Origin: Chromohalobacter sp. 11-W
Lineage (GTDB): Bacteria > Pseudomonadota > Gammaproteobacteria > Pseudomonadales > Halomonadaceae
Direction of reading: 5' to 3'
NCBI RefSeq assembly: GCF_029889905.1
Contig: NZ_JARANZ010000011.1
Location: forward strand, 1 to 64,000
Length of the DNA stretch: 64,000 nt
Part shown: positions 1-8,662 of the stretch, piece by piece
How positions within the stretch are numbered: the stretch's first letter is position 1
Layout of the letters: each line of letters opens with the position of its first letter
The notes under the pieces: generated by a model
What the model saw: only the letters and a program-made list of their open reading frames with translations
Database searches by the model: none
What the model was told of the DNA's origin: nothing
Position numbers and translations under genes: made by a program

Positions 1-175
1 ATGGCACGAACGCGCGCTCGAACGGCTGTCGCCTCCCACGCTAGCGCCACGCTTATGTGGTGGGAGCCTAATTTAACATGGATAAAAGTGAAACGTGCCC
101 CCGCGGCACCGGCGTTCTGTGAGGATTTGTTTCTGGCGAAGGGGCTAGGTCAGTCACTGTGCACACATTACTGTG

Positions 176-1510
176 TTACACCCTCGGCACTTCATCATCG
201 GTCTCGGCTTCCGGTTCCGCCTCCATTTCCAGCGCCAGTTCCAGTTGCCCTTCTTCCTGCGCGGCTTCTTCGGTCCAGGCCGTGCCCAGCGGCGTGGTGT
301 CGGAGGCGACCATCACGTAGTGGCCCTGCTCGGGCGATTCGCTAGTGGGGTAATATCGAATGCAGTAAAGCCCGAACAACACCATGACGATGTGCATGAC
401 GGCGAGGTCCCACAGGAAACCATCCGGCCCAAGCCATTCCATTAGCACGCCAGCGCTGGCCGGCCCCAAGATCGCGCCGATGCCCAACGCCAGGACGAGA
501 CTCGCGCTGGCCGCCACGGTCTGCTGGTCGGTGAGGAAGTCGTTGGCGCAGGCTAGAAAGATCGAGTAGAGCGTCAGCGTCGTCGCGCCCAACAATGCCC
601 CGAGCAGAGTCAGTGCCAGGGGCGACCAGCCACTGACGAGGGCGCCGACCAGTGCCAGCAGCACCGCCACCAGAGCGACGCCGACGATCACCCACTGCCG
701 GTCGGCCTTGTCGGAAAGCTTGCCCAGCGGCCACTGCAATATCGCGCCACCGAAGATGAACGCGCCCATGAAGACCGACACCTGCGCGATACTCAAGCCA
801 CTGTTAGTGGCGAATACGGCCCCCATGCCGAAGACCGCACCATTGGTGATGCCGGTCATGAAACAGCCCACCGTGCCTAACGGCGAGAGCCGATACAGCG
901 CACGCAGGCTCATCGCCTCGGGTTGGCTGAGCTCGGGCTGCGGCGTGTAGCTGATCAAGATCGGCACCAGGGAGAGCGAGACCAGAATCGACACCAGCAG
1001 AAACAACGCCATGCCCGAAGGGTCGGCGCTACCGAGTAGCAGTTGCCCACCGCCCATGCCGAGATAACTGATCACCATATAGATCGCCAACAAACGCCCG
1101 CGCAGCCGGTTGGAGGCGTAGCCGTTCAGCCAGCTCTCGGCGACGACATAAAGGCCGGCATAGGTGAAACCGGTGACGAAACGCATCGCCGCCCACACCA
1201 TGGGCTCGACGAACAAGGCGTGAATCAGAATCGCCACCGAGGTGATCGACGCCAGTGCCGCGAAGACCCGCACATGCCCGACCTCGCGCAGCTTGCGTGG
1301 CGTCAGCACCGAGCCGACCAGAAAGCCCACGAAGTAGGACGACATCACCAGCCCCGTGACCGTGTTGCCGAAATCAGCCGCCGAGGCCCGCACCCCGAGC
1401 AGCGAGCCCTGCAGGCCATTGCCCATCATCAAAAGCCCCACGCCGAGCAATAGCGTCCACAGGCTCCAGGCGGCAGACAACGTGGTGGGGCGAGCAGTCG
1501 CAGCCTTCAT
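176..1510 (-). CDS. MFS transporter, YcaD-like
   Basis: A 444-residue major facilitator superfamily carrier of the inner membrane with about 12 hydrophobic segments, resembling the YcaD group of small-molecule permeases; substrate unknown. The start was taken at the Met of MKAATARPTT, because the longer reading frame adds about 40 residues without hydrophobic or conserved character. The C-terminus is odd: after the last membrane segment it carries about 45 residues rich in Glu, ending EAETDDEVPRV, which E. coli YcaD (about 380 residues) lacks. The gene is divergent from the nitroreductase gene, and a SlyA-like palindrome lies between them. The family call is firm; the substrate cannot be told from sequence. 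Confidence 0.85.
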   Translation of the reverse strand: MKAATARPTTLSAAWSLWTLLLGVGLLMMGNGLQGSLLGVRASAADFGNTVTGLVMSSYFVGFLVGSVLTPRKLREVGHVRVFAALASITSVAILIHALFVEPMVWAAMRFVTGFTYAGLYVVAESWLNGYASNRLRGRLLAIYMVISYLGMGGGQLLLGSADPSGMALFLLVSILVSLSLVPILISYTPQPELSQPEAMSLRALYRLSPLGTVGCFMTGITNGAVFGMGAVFATNSGLSIAQVSVFMGAFIFGGAILQWPLGKLSDKADRQWVIVGVALVAVLLALVGALVSGWSPLALTLLGALLGATTLTLYSIFLACANDFLTDQQTVAASASLVLALGIGAILGPASAGVLMEWLGPDGFLWDLAVMHIVMVLFGLYCIRYYPTSESPEQGHYVMVASDTTPLGTAWTEEAAQEEGQLELALEMEAEPEAETDDEVPRV

Positions 1511-1633
1511 CGCGTCGATCCCTAGTCGGTGAGAGAACATTCCGCCCTTCAGGATAATACCCCATCCTGGCAAGAGATATGACGTACCGATGCGCCACCT
1601 AGTGAGAGACGGTCGGTATATGCGATACACTTA

Positions 1634-1645
1634 TTAGGAAGCTAA
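1634..1645. promoter_or_regulatory. SlyA/MarR-like palindrome between divergent genes
   Basis: TTAGGAAGCTAA, inside the longer inverted repeat ATTAG-GAAG-CTAAT (1633-1646), differs at one base from the SlyA consensus TTAGCAAGCTAA known in enterobacteria. It lies 24 bp before the nitroreductase start and about 125 bp before the MFS start. A MarR-family operator here would fit a nitroreductase/efflux pair. Binding is inference. Confidence 0.4.
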
Positions 1646-1668
1646 TCAAAACACCCACGCGAGGTTGC

Positions 1669-2400
1669 ATGAACCCCGTCATCGAATTGCTCAACGAGCA
1701 CCGCTCGATCCGTCGCTTTACCGAACGCAAGATCCCCCACGAACTGCTGCGGGAGCTCATTCAGGCTGGCCAGAGCGCCGCGACCTCAAGCCATGTGCAG
1801 GCCTACAGCGTCATCCACGTGAGGGATCCGGCCAATCGCGAGACCATCGCCGGCTTGGCGGGCGGACAGGATTACATCGCCACCTGTTCGGACTTCCTGG
1901 TGTTCTGCGCCGACATGAAGCGCCCCGCCGAGGCCGCCGAACGCGCCGGTGCCGATGCCACCCGCGGCATGACCGAGCAACTGCTGGTCGCCAGCGTGGA
2001 TACCGCGCTCATGGCGCAGAACGTCGTCGTGGCCGCCGAGTCCGAGGGATTGGGTATCTGCTACATCGGCGGCATTCGCAACAATCCGCAAGCGTTGAGC
2101 GACCTGCTGCGCCTTCCCGAGCACGTCTATCCGGTCTTCGGCCTGAGCCTGGGTTATCCAGACCAGGCATCGGCGGTCAAACCCCGCCTGCCGGTCGAAG
2201 CCATCCTCAAGGAAGACTACTATCGCGACGATCAGCCCCACGTCGCCACCTTCGACGCCACCATGCGCGACTACTACCAGGCGCGCGGCAGTGCTCAGAA
2301 AGACACCACCTGGTCGCAGAACCTCACCCCGCTATTCGAGCACAAGGTGCGCCCGCACATGCGTGACTTCCTCGTCGAACGCGGTTTCGAGATGAAATAA
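1669..2400 (+). CDS. NfsA-like NADPH-dependent nitroreductase
   Basis: A 243-residue flavin oxidoreductase of the nitroreductase fold, close in length to E. coli NfsA (240). The N-terminal HRSIRRFTERKI matches the conserved FMN-phosphate-binding region of the family, and EGLGICYIGGIRNNP fits the second flavin contact. Such enzymes reduce nitroaromatics, quinones or flavins by two-electron transfer in the cytosol. It starts shortly after a SlyA-like palindrome shared with the divergent MFS gene, so the two may form a xenobiotic-response unit. It converges with the PepSY gene across a GC-rich hairpin. FMN reductase or another NfsA-group activity is equally possible. Confidence 0.88.
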   Translation: MNPVIELLNEHRSIRRFTERKIPHELLRELIQAGQSAATSSHVQAYSVIHVRDPANRETIAGLAGGQDYIATCSDFLVFCADMKRPAEAAERAGADATRGMTEQLLVASVDTALMAQNVVVAAESEGLGICYIGGIRNNPQALSDLLRLPEHVYPVFGLSLGYPDQASAVKPRLPVEAILKEDYYRDDQPHVATFDATMRDYYQARGSAQKDTTWSQNLTPLFEHKVRPHMRDFLVERGFEMK

Positions 2401-2405
2401 GCCAC

Positions 2406-2438
2406 CGTGCCCGCCCTCGTCTAACGCGGGCGGGCACG
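2406..2438. terminator. Hairpin between convergent genes
   Basis: Perfect 11-bp stem (2406-2416 with 2428-2438, CGTGCCCGCCC / GGGCGGGCACG) and an 11-base loop, between the nitroreductase and PepSY stop codons. There is no T-tract, so efficiency is uncertain; a bidirectional terminator is the likely role. Confidence 0.55.
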
Positions 2439-2460
2439 ACTGATACCGGTAGACGCCTGG

Positions 2461-3816
2461 CTAGGTGGCCGCGACCGCACGCCGGGCACTGAACCGGCGC
2501 ACCACTGCGTCCACCACCGCCATGACGATCATCGAGGCCCCCACCAGCGGGAAGATCACGCCGCCGATGGCGAGCAACGCCAGCACGCCGCGCAGTCGGC
2601 GGGGATCCTTGGGTTCGGGGGGAATCCCCAGCTTGCCGCTCGGCCGACGTTTCCACCACATCATGCCCGACGAGACGCACAGCAGCACGATCCCTGCGCA
2701 GGCCAGCGCCAGAATCAGCTGATTGGCAAGCCCATACTGCTGACCCATGTGGACGTTGATGCCCCATTCCAGCGACTTGCCCAGCGGGCCATAGTCGGCG
2801 TAGTTCATGTCCAGAAGCGGCTCGCCGCTGTACCGATCCAGATGCACGACACGCTGCCGCGAGAGATCGTCGGGGTAGATCGAACCGGTATAAACGCCAC
2901 TCGGATCGCCCGGCAGGTTGACAGCATAGCCAGGGGCCAGCCCCAGATCATCGAATGCCGCCACCGCGCCATTCAGGCCGATGCCAGGCGCGCCCTCGCG
3001 TCCGGGCGTCGATTCCGGCAACCGCGCCTGCTCCAACGACCAGGGCGTCGTCTCGCGCTCCGCCAGCCGTTCGTCAGAGACCGGCACGTTGACGCGCACC
3101 CCATCCGGATAACCGAAATTGTGGCCATTGGCGAGTTCATTCACCTTGCCGCCCCACACCGTGGACCACGGCATGCCGGTCACGGCGAGAAAGAGAATGA
3201 AGCCCCCGACGAAGATGCCGGTGACGGCGTGCAGATCGCGCCAGAACATTCGCTTCGCCGGAGTCGCACGAACCGATATCACGCCGCCACGTCGACCACG
3301 CGGCCACCACAAGTAGAGCCCGGTCAACACCAGCAGGATCGACCAGCCACCGACGATCTCGATGATCAGGCTCGCCGTCTCGCCGAAATAGTTGAGGCTG
3401 TGGATGGTACGCACGATCCACATAACGCTGCCGCGATAAGGAATCGTGCCGGTGACCTCGCCGGTGTAAGGGTCGACGTAGACGGCTTGCTTGCCGTCGT
3501 CGGTGGTGATGTCGACCTCCGCAGCGAGATTGGACGCCGCCGGCGGCACGTAACGGAACGCTTCGCCTGAATGCGCCGCCACGGCGGCATCGAGCTGTTG
3601 CTGCGGCGCCACCGTCGGCGACGACTGCGCCTCGACGCGCACGATGTCCGCGTTGAGCCACTGATCGATCTCATCCTTGAAGAGGTAGAGCCCGCCGGTC
3701 ACCGCCAACGAGATCAGAAAGGGAATCGCGATGAGCCCCGCGTAGAAATGCCAGCGCCAGACCGCCCGGTAGAGGTCGCTGGCGTCACGTGAAGAACGCG
3801 TAGAAGTACGAGACAT
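2461..3816 (-). CDS. PepSY-associated TM protein (PiuB-like)
   Basis: A 451-residue integral membrane protein of the PepSY_TM family. The start is the Met of MSRTSTRSSRD; the frame upstream lacks conserved sequence. Visible order: an N-terminal membrane segment (FYAGLIAIPFLISLAVTGG), a periplasmic part containing a PepSY-type repeat (DDGKQAVYVDPYTGEVTG, a common 'vDPyTGevl' signature), paired membrane segments (IVGGWSILLVLTGLYLWWPR; LHAVTGIFVGGFILFLAVTG), a second periplasmic part with DLSRQRVVHLDRYSGEPL, then C-terminal membrane segments. Relatives act with iron or siderophore uptake as reductases or assembly factors. The DUF2946 gene lies upstream on the same strand and may be co-transcribed. 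Family clear, role inferred. Confidence 0.85.
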   Translation of the reverse strand: MSRTSTRSSRDASDLYRAVWRWHFYAGLIAIPFLISLAVTGGLYLFKDEIDQWLNADIVRVEAQSSPTVAPQQQLDAAVAAHSGEAFRYVPPAASNLAAEVDITTDDGKQAVYVDPYTGEVTGTIPYRGSVMWIVRTIHSLNYFGETASLIIEIVGGWSILLVLTGLYLWWPRGRRGGVISVRATPAKRMFWRDLHAVTGIFVGGFILFLAVTGMPWSTVWGGKVNELANGHNFGYPDGVRVNVPVSDERLAERETTPWSLEQARLPESTPGREGAPGIGLNGAVAAFDDLGLAPGYAVNLPGDPSGVYTGSIYPDDLSRQRVVHLDRYSGEPLLDMNYADYGPLGKSLEWGINVHMGQQYGLANQLILALACAGIVLLCVSSGMMWWKRRPSGKLGIPPEPKDPRRLRGVLALLAIGGVIFPLVGASMIVMAVVDAVVRRFSARRAVAAT

Positions 3817-3930
3817 GAAGCCCCCGAGTAGCGTGCCATGGCTACCGTTCGGTAGCCGAATCCATCCTGTGGCCGACGACTCCGGCACAGGCGCGGCGTG
3901 CAAACGCACCAAGTTCGGAGTCGAGACCGC

Positions 3931-4326
3931 TTATGCGTGATGGCACGCCAACGGGGGAGCGCGGGTCAGCGCGTTGGGGAAGGTGGTCGTCACGGCCTGG
4001 GAGGCAAGCACCCTCGGCACACGTGGCGCGCTGACGGCGGCGTTATCCACTATCGAGGCGGTGAAAGCCCCCTCGATAACCGGAAAATGGCCGAATAGGG
4101 AGCAGTAGGGGCACTGATCGTGCAGGCCGACCGATGTGACGTGACCGCCCCGCGAGTGATCACCGTGCCCGGCCTCGGCGTGCATCATCGCGTGCGCAGG
4201 CATCGCATCGTGCCGCAGGGAGGCACTGGCCTGCCCGACCACCGGGCCGCACACCACCAGCAGCATGGCGAATAAGCTCAGCCAGGCAGTGAAACGACGC
4301 ATGGATGTACGCGGGGACAAAGGCAT
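3931..4326 (-). CDS. DUF2946 family small secreted/membrane protein
   Basis: A 131-residue protein with an N-terminal hydrophobic signal (RRFTAWLSLFAMLLVVCGPVVGQASA), then a His/Met-rich segment (HDAMPAHAMMHAEAGHGDH) and the DUF2946-type motif CPYCSLFGHFP. The His/Met content and paired Cys suggest binding of a soft metal; DUF2946 genes often sit beside copper or iron receptor genes. Here it precedes the PepSY_TM gene on the same strand, which fits a metal-uptake pair. The start is uncertain: neither the Met at 4326 nor the one at 4302 has a good Shine-Dalgarno sequence. Confidence 0.7.
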   Translation of the reverse strand: MPLSPRTSMRRFTAWLSLFAMLLVVCGPVVGQASASLRHDAMPAHAMMHAEAGHGDHSRGGHVTSVGLHDQCPYCSLFGHFPVIEGAFTASIVDNAAVSAPRVPRVLASQAVTTTFPNALTRAPPLACHHA

Positions 4327-4554
4327 GGACTCGGCCGTGGGGTCGTCAGACGTATTCCATACTATCGCAGCCCTCTTTCCTACACAGCCGAATGATCGCG
4401 CGTGCCCACGGGTGGGGGCGAGGGCTCTTCACGCAACCCGGGCCAGAGACGGCCTGCAGCGTTATGATGCAAGATGGGGTGCGACAATCCGCCTCGTGGG
4501 TCGACCGCGCGTCGCGGCGCTTTATTTCGCTTTTTCACGCAAGGAGAGTTCATC

Positions 4555-5274
4555 ATGCGCACCATCGGTTTACTCGGCGGTATGAGCTGGGAATCCACCG
4601 AGAGCTACTATCGCGCGCTGAATGAGGGCGTGAAGCAAGCCCTAGGGGGCTTGCACTCGGCGAAGGTGGCAATGGTGAGCGTCGATTTCGCCGAGATCGA
4701 GACCCTACAAAGCGAAGGGCGATGGGACGAAGCCGGAGAAGCGCTGGCGGAAGCCTCGCGTCAGATCGAACGCGCCGGGGCGGATTTCCTGCTGATCGCC
4801 ACGAACACCATGCACAAGGTGGCGCCGCAGGTCGAAGCGGCCATCGACATCCCGCTGCTGCACATCGCTGACGCCACGGCCGAGCGATTGGTCGCCGATG
4901 GCATCACGCGGGTCGGGCTGCTCGGCACGCGCTTCACCATGGAACAGGACTTCTACAAGCAACGCCTGACCGAGCGCTTCGGCATCGAGGTGATCGTGCC
5001 GGAAGGCGCCCAGCGCGATCACATCCATCAGGTGATTTTCGAGGAGCTGTGCCTCGGGCGCATCGAATCCGCCTCGCGGGAGGCGTTTCTGGCCGTGATC
5101 GACGCGCTGCATGCCCAGGGCGCGCAGGCGGTGATTCTCGGCTGCACCGAAATCGCCATGCTGATCAAGGCAACCGACACCCATGTGCCGCTCTACGACA
5201 CCACGGCACTGCATGCCGCGGCCGCCGTGAAACGCGCACTCGCTGGTTCCCCCTTGTCGGCAGACACTCAATAG
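4555..5274 (+). CDS. YgeA-type broad-specificity amino-acid racemase
   Basis: A 239-residue PLP-independent racemase of the Asp/Glu racemase family. The start follows AAGGAG and gives MRTIGLLGGMSWEST. The catalytic pair is visible: T83 in IATNTMHK replaces the usual first Cys, and C197 lies in GCTE. This Thr83/Cys197 arrangement at exactly these positions is that of E. coli YgeA, an L-selective, broad-range racemase, so L-Asp/Glu or homoserine-type activity is more likely than classical D-Glu synthesis. The DUF427 gene follows after 13 bp and is probably co-transcribed. Substrate remains inference. Confidence 0.85.
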   Translation: MRTIGLLGGMSWESTESYYRALNEGVKQALGGLHSAKVAMVSVDFAEIETLQSEGRWDEAGEALAEASRQIERAGADFLLIATNTMHKVAPQVEAAIDIPLLHIADATAERLVADGITRVGLLGTRFTMEQDFYKQRLTERFGIEVIVPEGAQRDHIHQVIFEELCLGRIESASREAFLAVIDALHAQGAQAVILGCTEIAMLIKATDTHVPLYDTTALHAAAAVKRALAGSPLSADTQ

Positions 5275-5287
5275 CCTGGGAGGCCTC

Positions 5288-5638
5288 ATGTCCGCGGACA
5301 TCACGCAAGACCGCATCAGCCTGCACCCGCACACGCGTCGTGTCCGGGTATGGGCCGGCGACACGCTACTCGCCGACAGCACGCGCGCCGTCGAACTGCG
5401 CGAGCAAGGGTATCCCCCGCGCCAATACCTGCCCGAAAGCGACGTGCACATGGCGCAACTATTCTACTCCACCACCGTGACGCACTGCCCCTTCAAAGGC
5501 GACGCCACGTATTACAGCGTTGACGAGCATCCCGATGTCGCCTGGCAATACGCCAACCCGCTGGCGAATATGGCGGCAATTGCCGACCGGCTAGCATTCG
5601 ATGACAGCGTGATGACGGTGCAGGTGGACGCCGGGTAA
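5288..5638 (+). CDS. DUF427 domain protein
   Basis: A 116-residue protein that is a single DUF427 domain: VRVWAGDTLLADSTRAVELRE, the PRQYLPESDV segment, then THCPFKGDATYYSV, which are the family's recognisable blocks. The fold is a small beta-rich domain of unknown biochemical role. It lies 13 bp after the racemase gene and probably shares its transcript. No signal peptide or membrane segment. The family is certain; no function is assigned. Confidence 0.85.
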   Translation: MSADITQDRISLHPHTRRVRVWAGDTLLADSTRAVELREQGYPPRQYLPESDVHMAQLFYSTTVTHCPFKGDATYYSVDEHPDVAWQYANPLANMAAIADRLAFDDSVMTVQVDAG

Positions 5639-5726
5639 GCGGGCACGCGCGCATACCATCAGCCAGTCACGACGCTACGCAGATCGCCATTGGTACTTGG
5701 ATCGGTACTTGAATGGATACTGGGCG

Positions 5727-6299
5727 TCAGTGCACCACGTTGCGGATGAAACGTAGCTGCCCCGCGCCCTCGTTGCGGTAACGGTGGGGCTGATCACAGG
5801 GATAGACGTGAAAGTCACCGGCCGCGATCGTCACCTCGCAGTCCTCGAGCTCCAGGGTCAGTGTCCCCTCGATCACCACCAGCATCTCATGCCAACCGGT
5901 GTCGTCGGCGGCCGACTCGTAGACCTCTCCCGGCTCAAGCGACCACGACCACAGTTCGACTTCCTGCCGCGCCGGCTTGCTCGCCAGTAGTCGCGCGCGA
6001 CTGTCGGGATGCTTGCCCACCCAAGCGACTTCATCGATACGCGCCGAGTCCTCGCTGTCGGGTGGCTGAACCAGGGCGTAGAACAGCACGCCCAACGCTT
6101 CGGCGAGGCGATCCAGCGTGCTCAGACTGACGTTGACGTCGCCCTTCTCGATATTGACCAGCATACGCCGACTCACGCCGGCCTGATCCGCCAATGCCTG
6201 TTGGCTCAGCGCCGCTGCCAGTCGCAGACGCCTGACATTGGCCGCCACATGAACCAGCACGTCGGGACGCTCGTTAGACTTGTGCAATATATTGCCCAT
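5727..6299 (-). CDS. XRE-cupin transcriptional regulator
   Basis: A 190-residue regulator: an N-terminal HTH_3 domain (about residues 15-70; RRLRLAAALSQQALADQAGVSRRMLVNIEKG) and a C-terminal cupin sensor domain (about 105-190; WHEMLVVIEGTLTLELEDCEV...GDFHVYPCDQPHRYRN). It is divergent from the RhtA-type exporter and probably controls it and itself. A perfect 12-bp palindrome (6284-6295) overlaps codons 2-6 of this reading. Either the operator lies within the coding start or translation begins further down, for example at a TTG. No clear Shine-Dalgarno precedes the chosen ATG, and a longer reading to 6374 exists. Confidence 0.8.
   Translation of the reverse strand: MGNILHKSNERPDVLVHVAANVRRLRLAAALSQQALADQAGVSRRMLVNIEKGDVNVSLSTLDRLAEALGVLFYALVQPPDSEDSARIDEVAWVGKHPDSRARLLASKPARQEVELWSWSLEPGEVYESAADDTGWHEMLVVIEGTLTLELEDCEVTIAAGDFHVYPCDQPHRYRNEGAGQLRFIRNVVH
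6284..6295. promoter_or_regulatory. Candidate operator of the XRE-cupin regulator
   Basis: GCAATATATTGC, a perfect palindrome set in TTGTGCAATATATTGCCCAT. It lies about 95 bp before the exporter start and across the first codons of the regulator gene. Palindromes of the form TTGTnCAATATATTG are typical of this regulator class. Inference from symmetry and position. Confidence 0.45.
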
Positions 6300-6389
6300 C
6301 CGTACAATCGCAGCTCTCGTCGAATGCCATCGGCACAGCACAGTGGCAGCTTCCGGCGAGTCATCATGCCGCACACGTAAGGAGGTGTC

Positions 6390-7298
6390 ATGTCAGGGCG
6401 TATCATGTCAGTCGCCATGCGCGAGTTCTTCGCCAGGGTCTGGCCGGTGGCCATACTGATCGTGGCGATGTGCTCGATCCAGACCGGCGCCTCCATAGCC
6501 AAGTCTCTGTTTCCAGTCATCGGCGCCACCGGAACGACGTCAATCCGCCTGATTCTCGCCGCGCTTATACTGCTGATCGTCATGCGTCCCTGGCGCCAAC
6601 GATTCAGTCGCCGCGCCTGGAAGTCGACCGTGATCTACGGCGTCGCCCTGGGCGTCATGAACCTGCTCTTCTACCAGGCGCTGCAGACGGTGCCGCTGGG
6701 GATCGCGGTGGCGTTGGAGTTCACCGGGCCGCTGACGGTGGCGATGCTCTCCTCACGACGCTGGCTGGATCTGCTGTGGGTGGCATTCGCCGTACTCGGC
6801 CTGACGTTCCTTCTGCTGTTGGGCGACGACCGCAATGGTCCGATAGACCCTTACGGTGCGGCTTGTGCGCTAGGCGCCGGCGTTTGCTGGGCGCTTTATA
6901 TCCTGTTCGGCCAGAAGGCCGGCTCAGTCAATGGCGCTCAAAGCGCCACGCTGGGCATTACCATTGCGGCGGTGGTGATCGCCCCTGTCGGGCTGATCGA
7001 CGTCGGCTCGGCGATTTTTGCCCCGGAAGTACTACCGCTGGCACTCGCCGTCGCCGTGCTTTCCACCGCCCTGCCCTACACGCTCGAAATGGTGGCGCTG
7101 CCGCGCCTGCCGACCCAGACCTTCGGCACGCTGATGAGTCTGGAACCGGCGATCGGCGCGCTCTCCGGCCTGCTGTTCCTGAGCCAGCTTTTGAGTGGCC
7201 TGCAGTGGCTGGCCATCGGCCTGATCATCGTCGCCTCGATCGGCACCACGCTGACGGTGCGCCGGCGCGACACCTTCGAGACCCCGGCACCGGACTGA
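6390..7298 (+). CDS. EamA-family exporter, RhtA-like
   Basis: A 302-residue drug/metabolite transporter with about ten hydrophobic segments in two EamA repeats (roughly residues 15-145 and 155-290). Sequence such as GVALGVMNLLFYQALQTVPLGIAVALEFTGPL is characteristic of the RhtA threonine/homoserine exporter group. The start has a strong Shine-Dalgarno (AAGGAGGTGTC-ATG). It is divergent from an XRE-cupin regulator, a common pairing in which the cupin senses the exported compound. The upstream racemase may be functionally linked through amino-acid metabolism. Substrate inferred from family only. Confidence 0.85.
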   Translation: MSGRIMSVAMREFFARVWPVAILIVAMCSIQTGASIAKSLFPVIGATGTTSIRLILAALILLIVMRPWRQRFSRRAWKSTVIYGVALGVMNLLFYQALQTVPLGIAVALEFTGPLTVAMLSSRRWLDLLWVAFAVLGLTFLLLLGDDRNGPIDPYGAACALGAGVCWALYILFGQKAGSVNGAQSATLGITIAAVVIAPVGLIDVGSAIFAPEVLPLALAVAVLSTALPYTLEMVALPRLPTQTFGTLMSLEPAIGALSGLLFLSQLLSGLQWLAIGLIIVASIGTTLTVRRRDTFETPAPD

Positions 7299-7342
7299 GG
7301 GGCCGGTCCGTTTGGGGTCGCTTCAAGGCCCAGCGGCCCCTC
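7297..7342. terminator. Hairpin between exporter and beta-lactamase genes
   Basis: Inverted repeat GAGGGGCCG (7297-7305) / CGGCCCCTC (7334-7342) with a 28-base loop, starting at the exporter stop codon and ending just before the beta-lactamase stop. No T-tract; a weak bidirectional terminator is plausible. Confidence 0.4.
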
Positions 7343-7347
7343 ATGCC

Positions 7348-8514
7348 CTACGGCGTATCGAGGACCCCGAGACCGGACAGGATGCGGTAGGCCGCCTCGA
7401 CGCGCGCATCGTTGGGATAGTTCTTGTTGGCCAGCATCACAAGCCCCGTCTGCTCGCCGGGAAGCATCACGATGTAGCCGCCGAAGCCGTTGGTGGAGCC
7501 GGTTTTGTTGATCCAGACGTCGTCGCGAGGTGCTTGCGGCGGCGCGATTGCCTCGGCCACATTGGGTTCGAGGATCATGTCGTAACCGTTACCGGCGAGA
7601 AGCGTGTCGAGCGCAACGGGGAGCGGATACTGCTCCCAGATCAGATTTTGCGTCATGTCGCCAACCCGATAATAACCCTGGCGGGTGGCGTCGATGGCCT
7701 GCTGGAGCTCGGCGTCGACATCCGCGAGATGCAGGTTGGCTCGTACCAGTTTGGCCAGGTCGCCGACCGTCGTCTTGATGCCGTAGGCTTCGTCGTCGAG
7801 CACGCCGGGCGAGACACGGATCGGCTCGCCGCCCTTGGCCTCGCCCATGGCGTAATGCGCCATTTGATCGTCGGGAACCTCGTACCAGGTATGCTGCAAT
7901 CCCAACGGTTCCAGCACATGCGAACGCATTGCCGGCACGAACTCGCTATCCAGACTCGCCGCCGTCTCCAGCCCCAACAGGCCGATCCCCAGATTGGAGT
8001 AGGTGCGGACTTCGCCCATCGTTTCCGGCGGTTGCCACTGGCGGAACCAGTTCATCAGCGACGCGCGGTCGGTGACTTCATCCGGTACGAACAGCGGCAG
8101 CCCGCCGGTGGTATGCGTGCCGAGGTTAAGGCCGCTGATTTCATCGAAGGCACTGCCCTCGAGTTCGGGGAGATAACGGCTGACGGGCGCCTCGAGGTCG
8201 AGCTCGCCCTGAGTGGCGGTCTGGGAAGCGAGTGTCGCGGTGAACGTCTTGCTCAGCGAGCCAATCTCGAACAGGGTCTCGTTATCGACCGCTGCACCTG
8301 TTTCGCGGTCGGCGACACCGTAATGGGCAATCGTCGTGCCCCTTGGCCCGACGAGAGCGACCGCCATGCCGAGGATCTGCTGCGCCTCCATCAAGGATTC
8401 GACGATCGGGTCGAGCACCTCGCGAACCTGCTTGTTCGATGCCTCGTCCTGCGCCAGCGCCGCGCCACTTCCCGTCAGTAACGTCAGCGATACTCCCAGC
8501 AGCCATCCTTTCAT
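7348..8514 (-). CDS. Class C (AmpC-type) serine beta-lactamase
   Basis: A 388-residue periplasmic enzyme; the start gives the signal peptide [22 protein letters not shown] and follows AGGAAG. All three active-site elements are present with class C form: S86-L-S-K89 (nucleophile and Lys), Y172-S-N174, and K337-T-G339 in [11 protein letters not shown]. It hydrolyses cephalosporin-type beta-lactams; a penicillin-binding esterase of the same fold is possible. No ampR gene is adjacent, so control is not of the usual AmpR kind. Its start lies 87 bp from the Zur-like box of the divergent folE2, so shared regulation is conceivable but unsupported. Confidence 0.88.
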   Translation of the reverse strand: MKGWLLGVSLTLLTGSGAALAQDEASNKQVREVLDPIVESLMEAQQILGMAVALVGPRGTTIAHYGVADRETGAAVDNETLFEIGSLSKTFTATLASQTATQGELDLEAPVSRYLPELEGSAFDEISGLNLGTHTTGGLPLFVPDEVTDRASLMNWFRQWQPPETMGEVRTYSNLGIGLLGLETAASLDSEFVPAMRSHVLEPLGLQHTWYEVPDDQMAHYAMGEAKGGEPIRVSPGVLDDEAYGIKTTVGDLAKLVRANLHLADVDAELQQAIDATRQGYYRVGDMTQNLIWEQYPLPVALDTLLAGNGYDMILEPNVAEAIAPPQAPRDDVWINKTGSTNGFGGYIVMLPGEQTGLVMLANKNYPNDARVEAAYRILSGLGVLDTP

Positions 8515-8600
8515 TGCGCTTCCTGCTCCCATATCGATAAGCCAAATTCCTGAACCGGTATCATGCTTCAAAAGCATGGTCGCTGGAATGCTTGGGCTAC

Positions 8601-8625
8601 AAATATGTTATGATATAACATATTT
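8601..8625. promoter_or_regulatory. Zur box upstream of folE2
   Basis: Palindrome AAATATGTTAT-GAT-ATAACATATTT: perfect 11-bp arms and a 3-base spacer. The core TGTTATGATATAACA fits the gammaproteobacterial Zur consensus TGTTATAnTATAACA at all but one base. It lies 37 bp before the folE2 start. The same core recurs before znuA/znuC, which supports a shared regulator. No zur gene is in the window. Confidence 0.85.
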
Positions 8626-8662
8626 TAATCACCAAAACGCTACACCTGCCTGGGACTGATGG

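Noticed and set aside
7312-8481. 389-codon plus-strand frame opposite the beta-lactamase gene
   Set aside because: It mirrors the codon structure of a gene with intact catalytic motifs on the other strand, and its product shows no recognisable domain.
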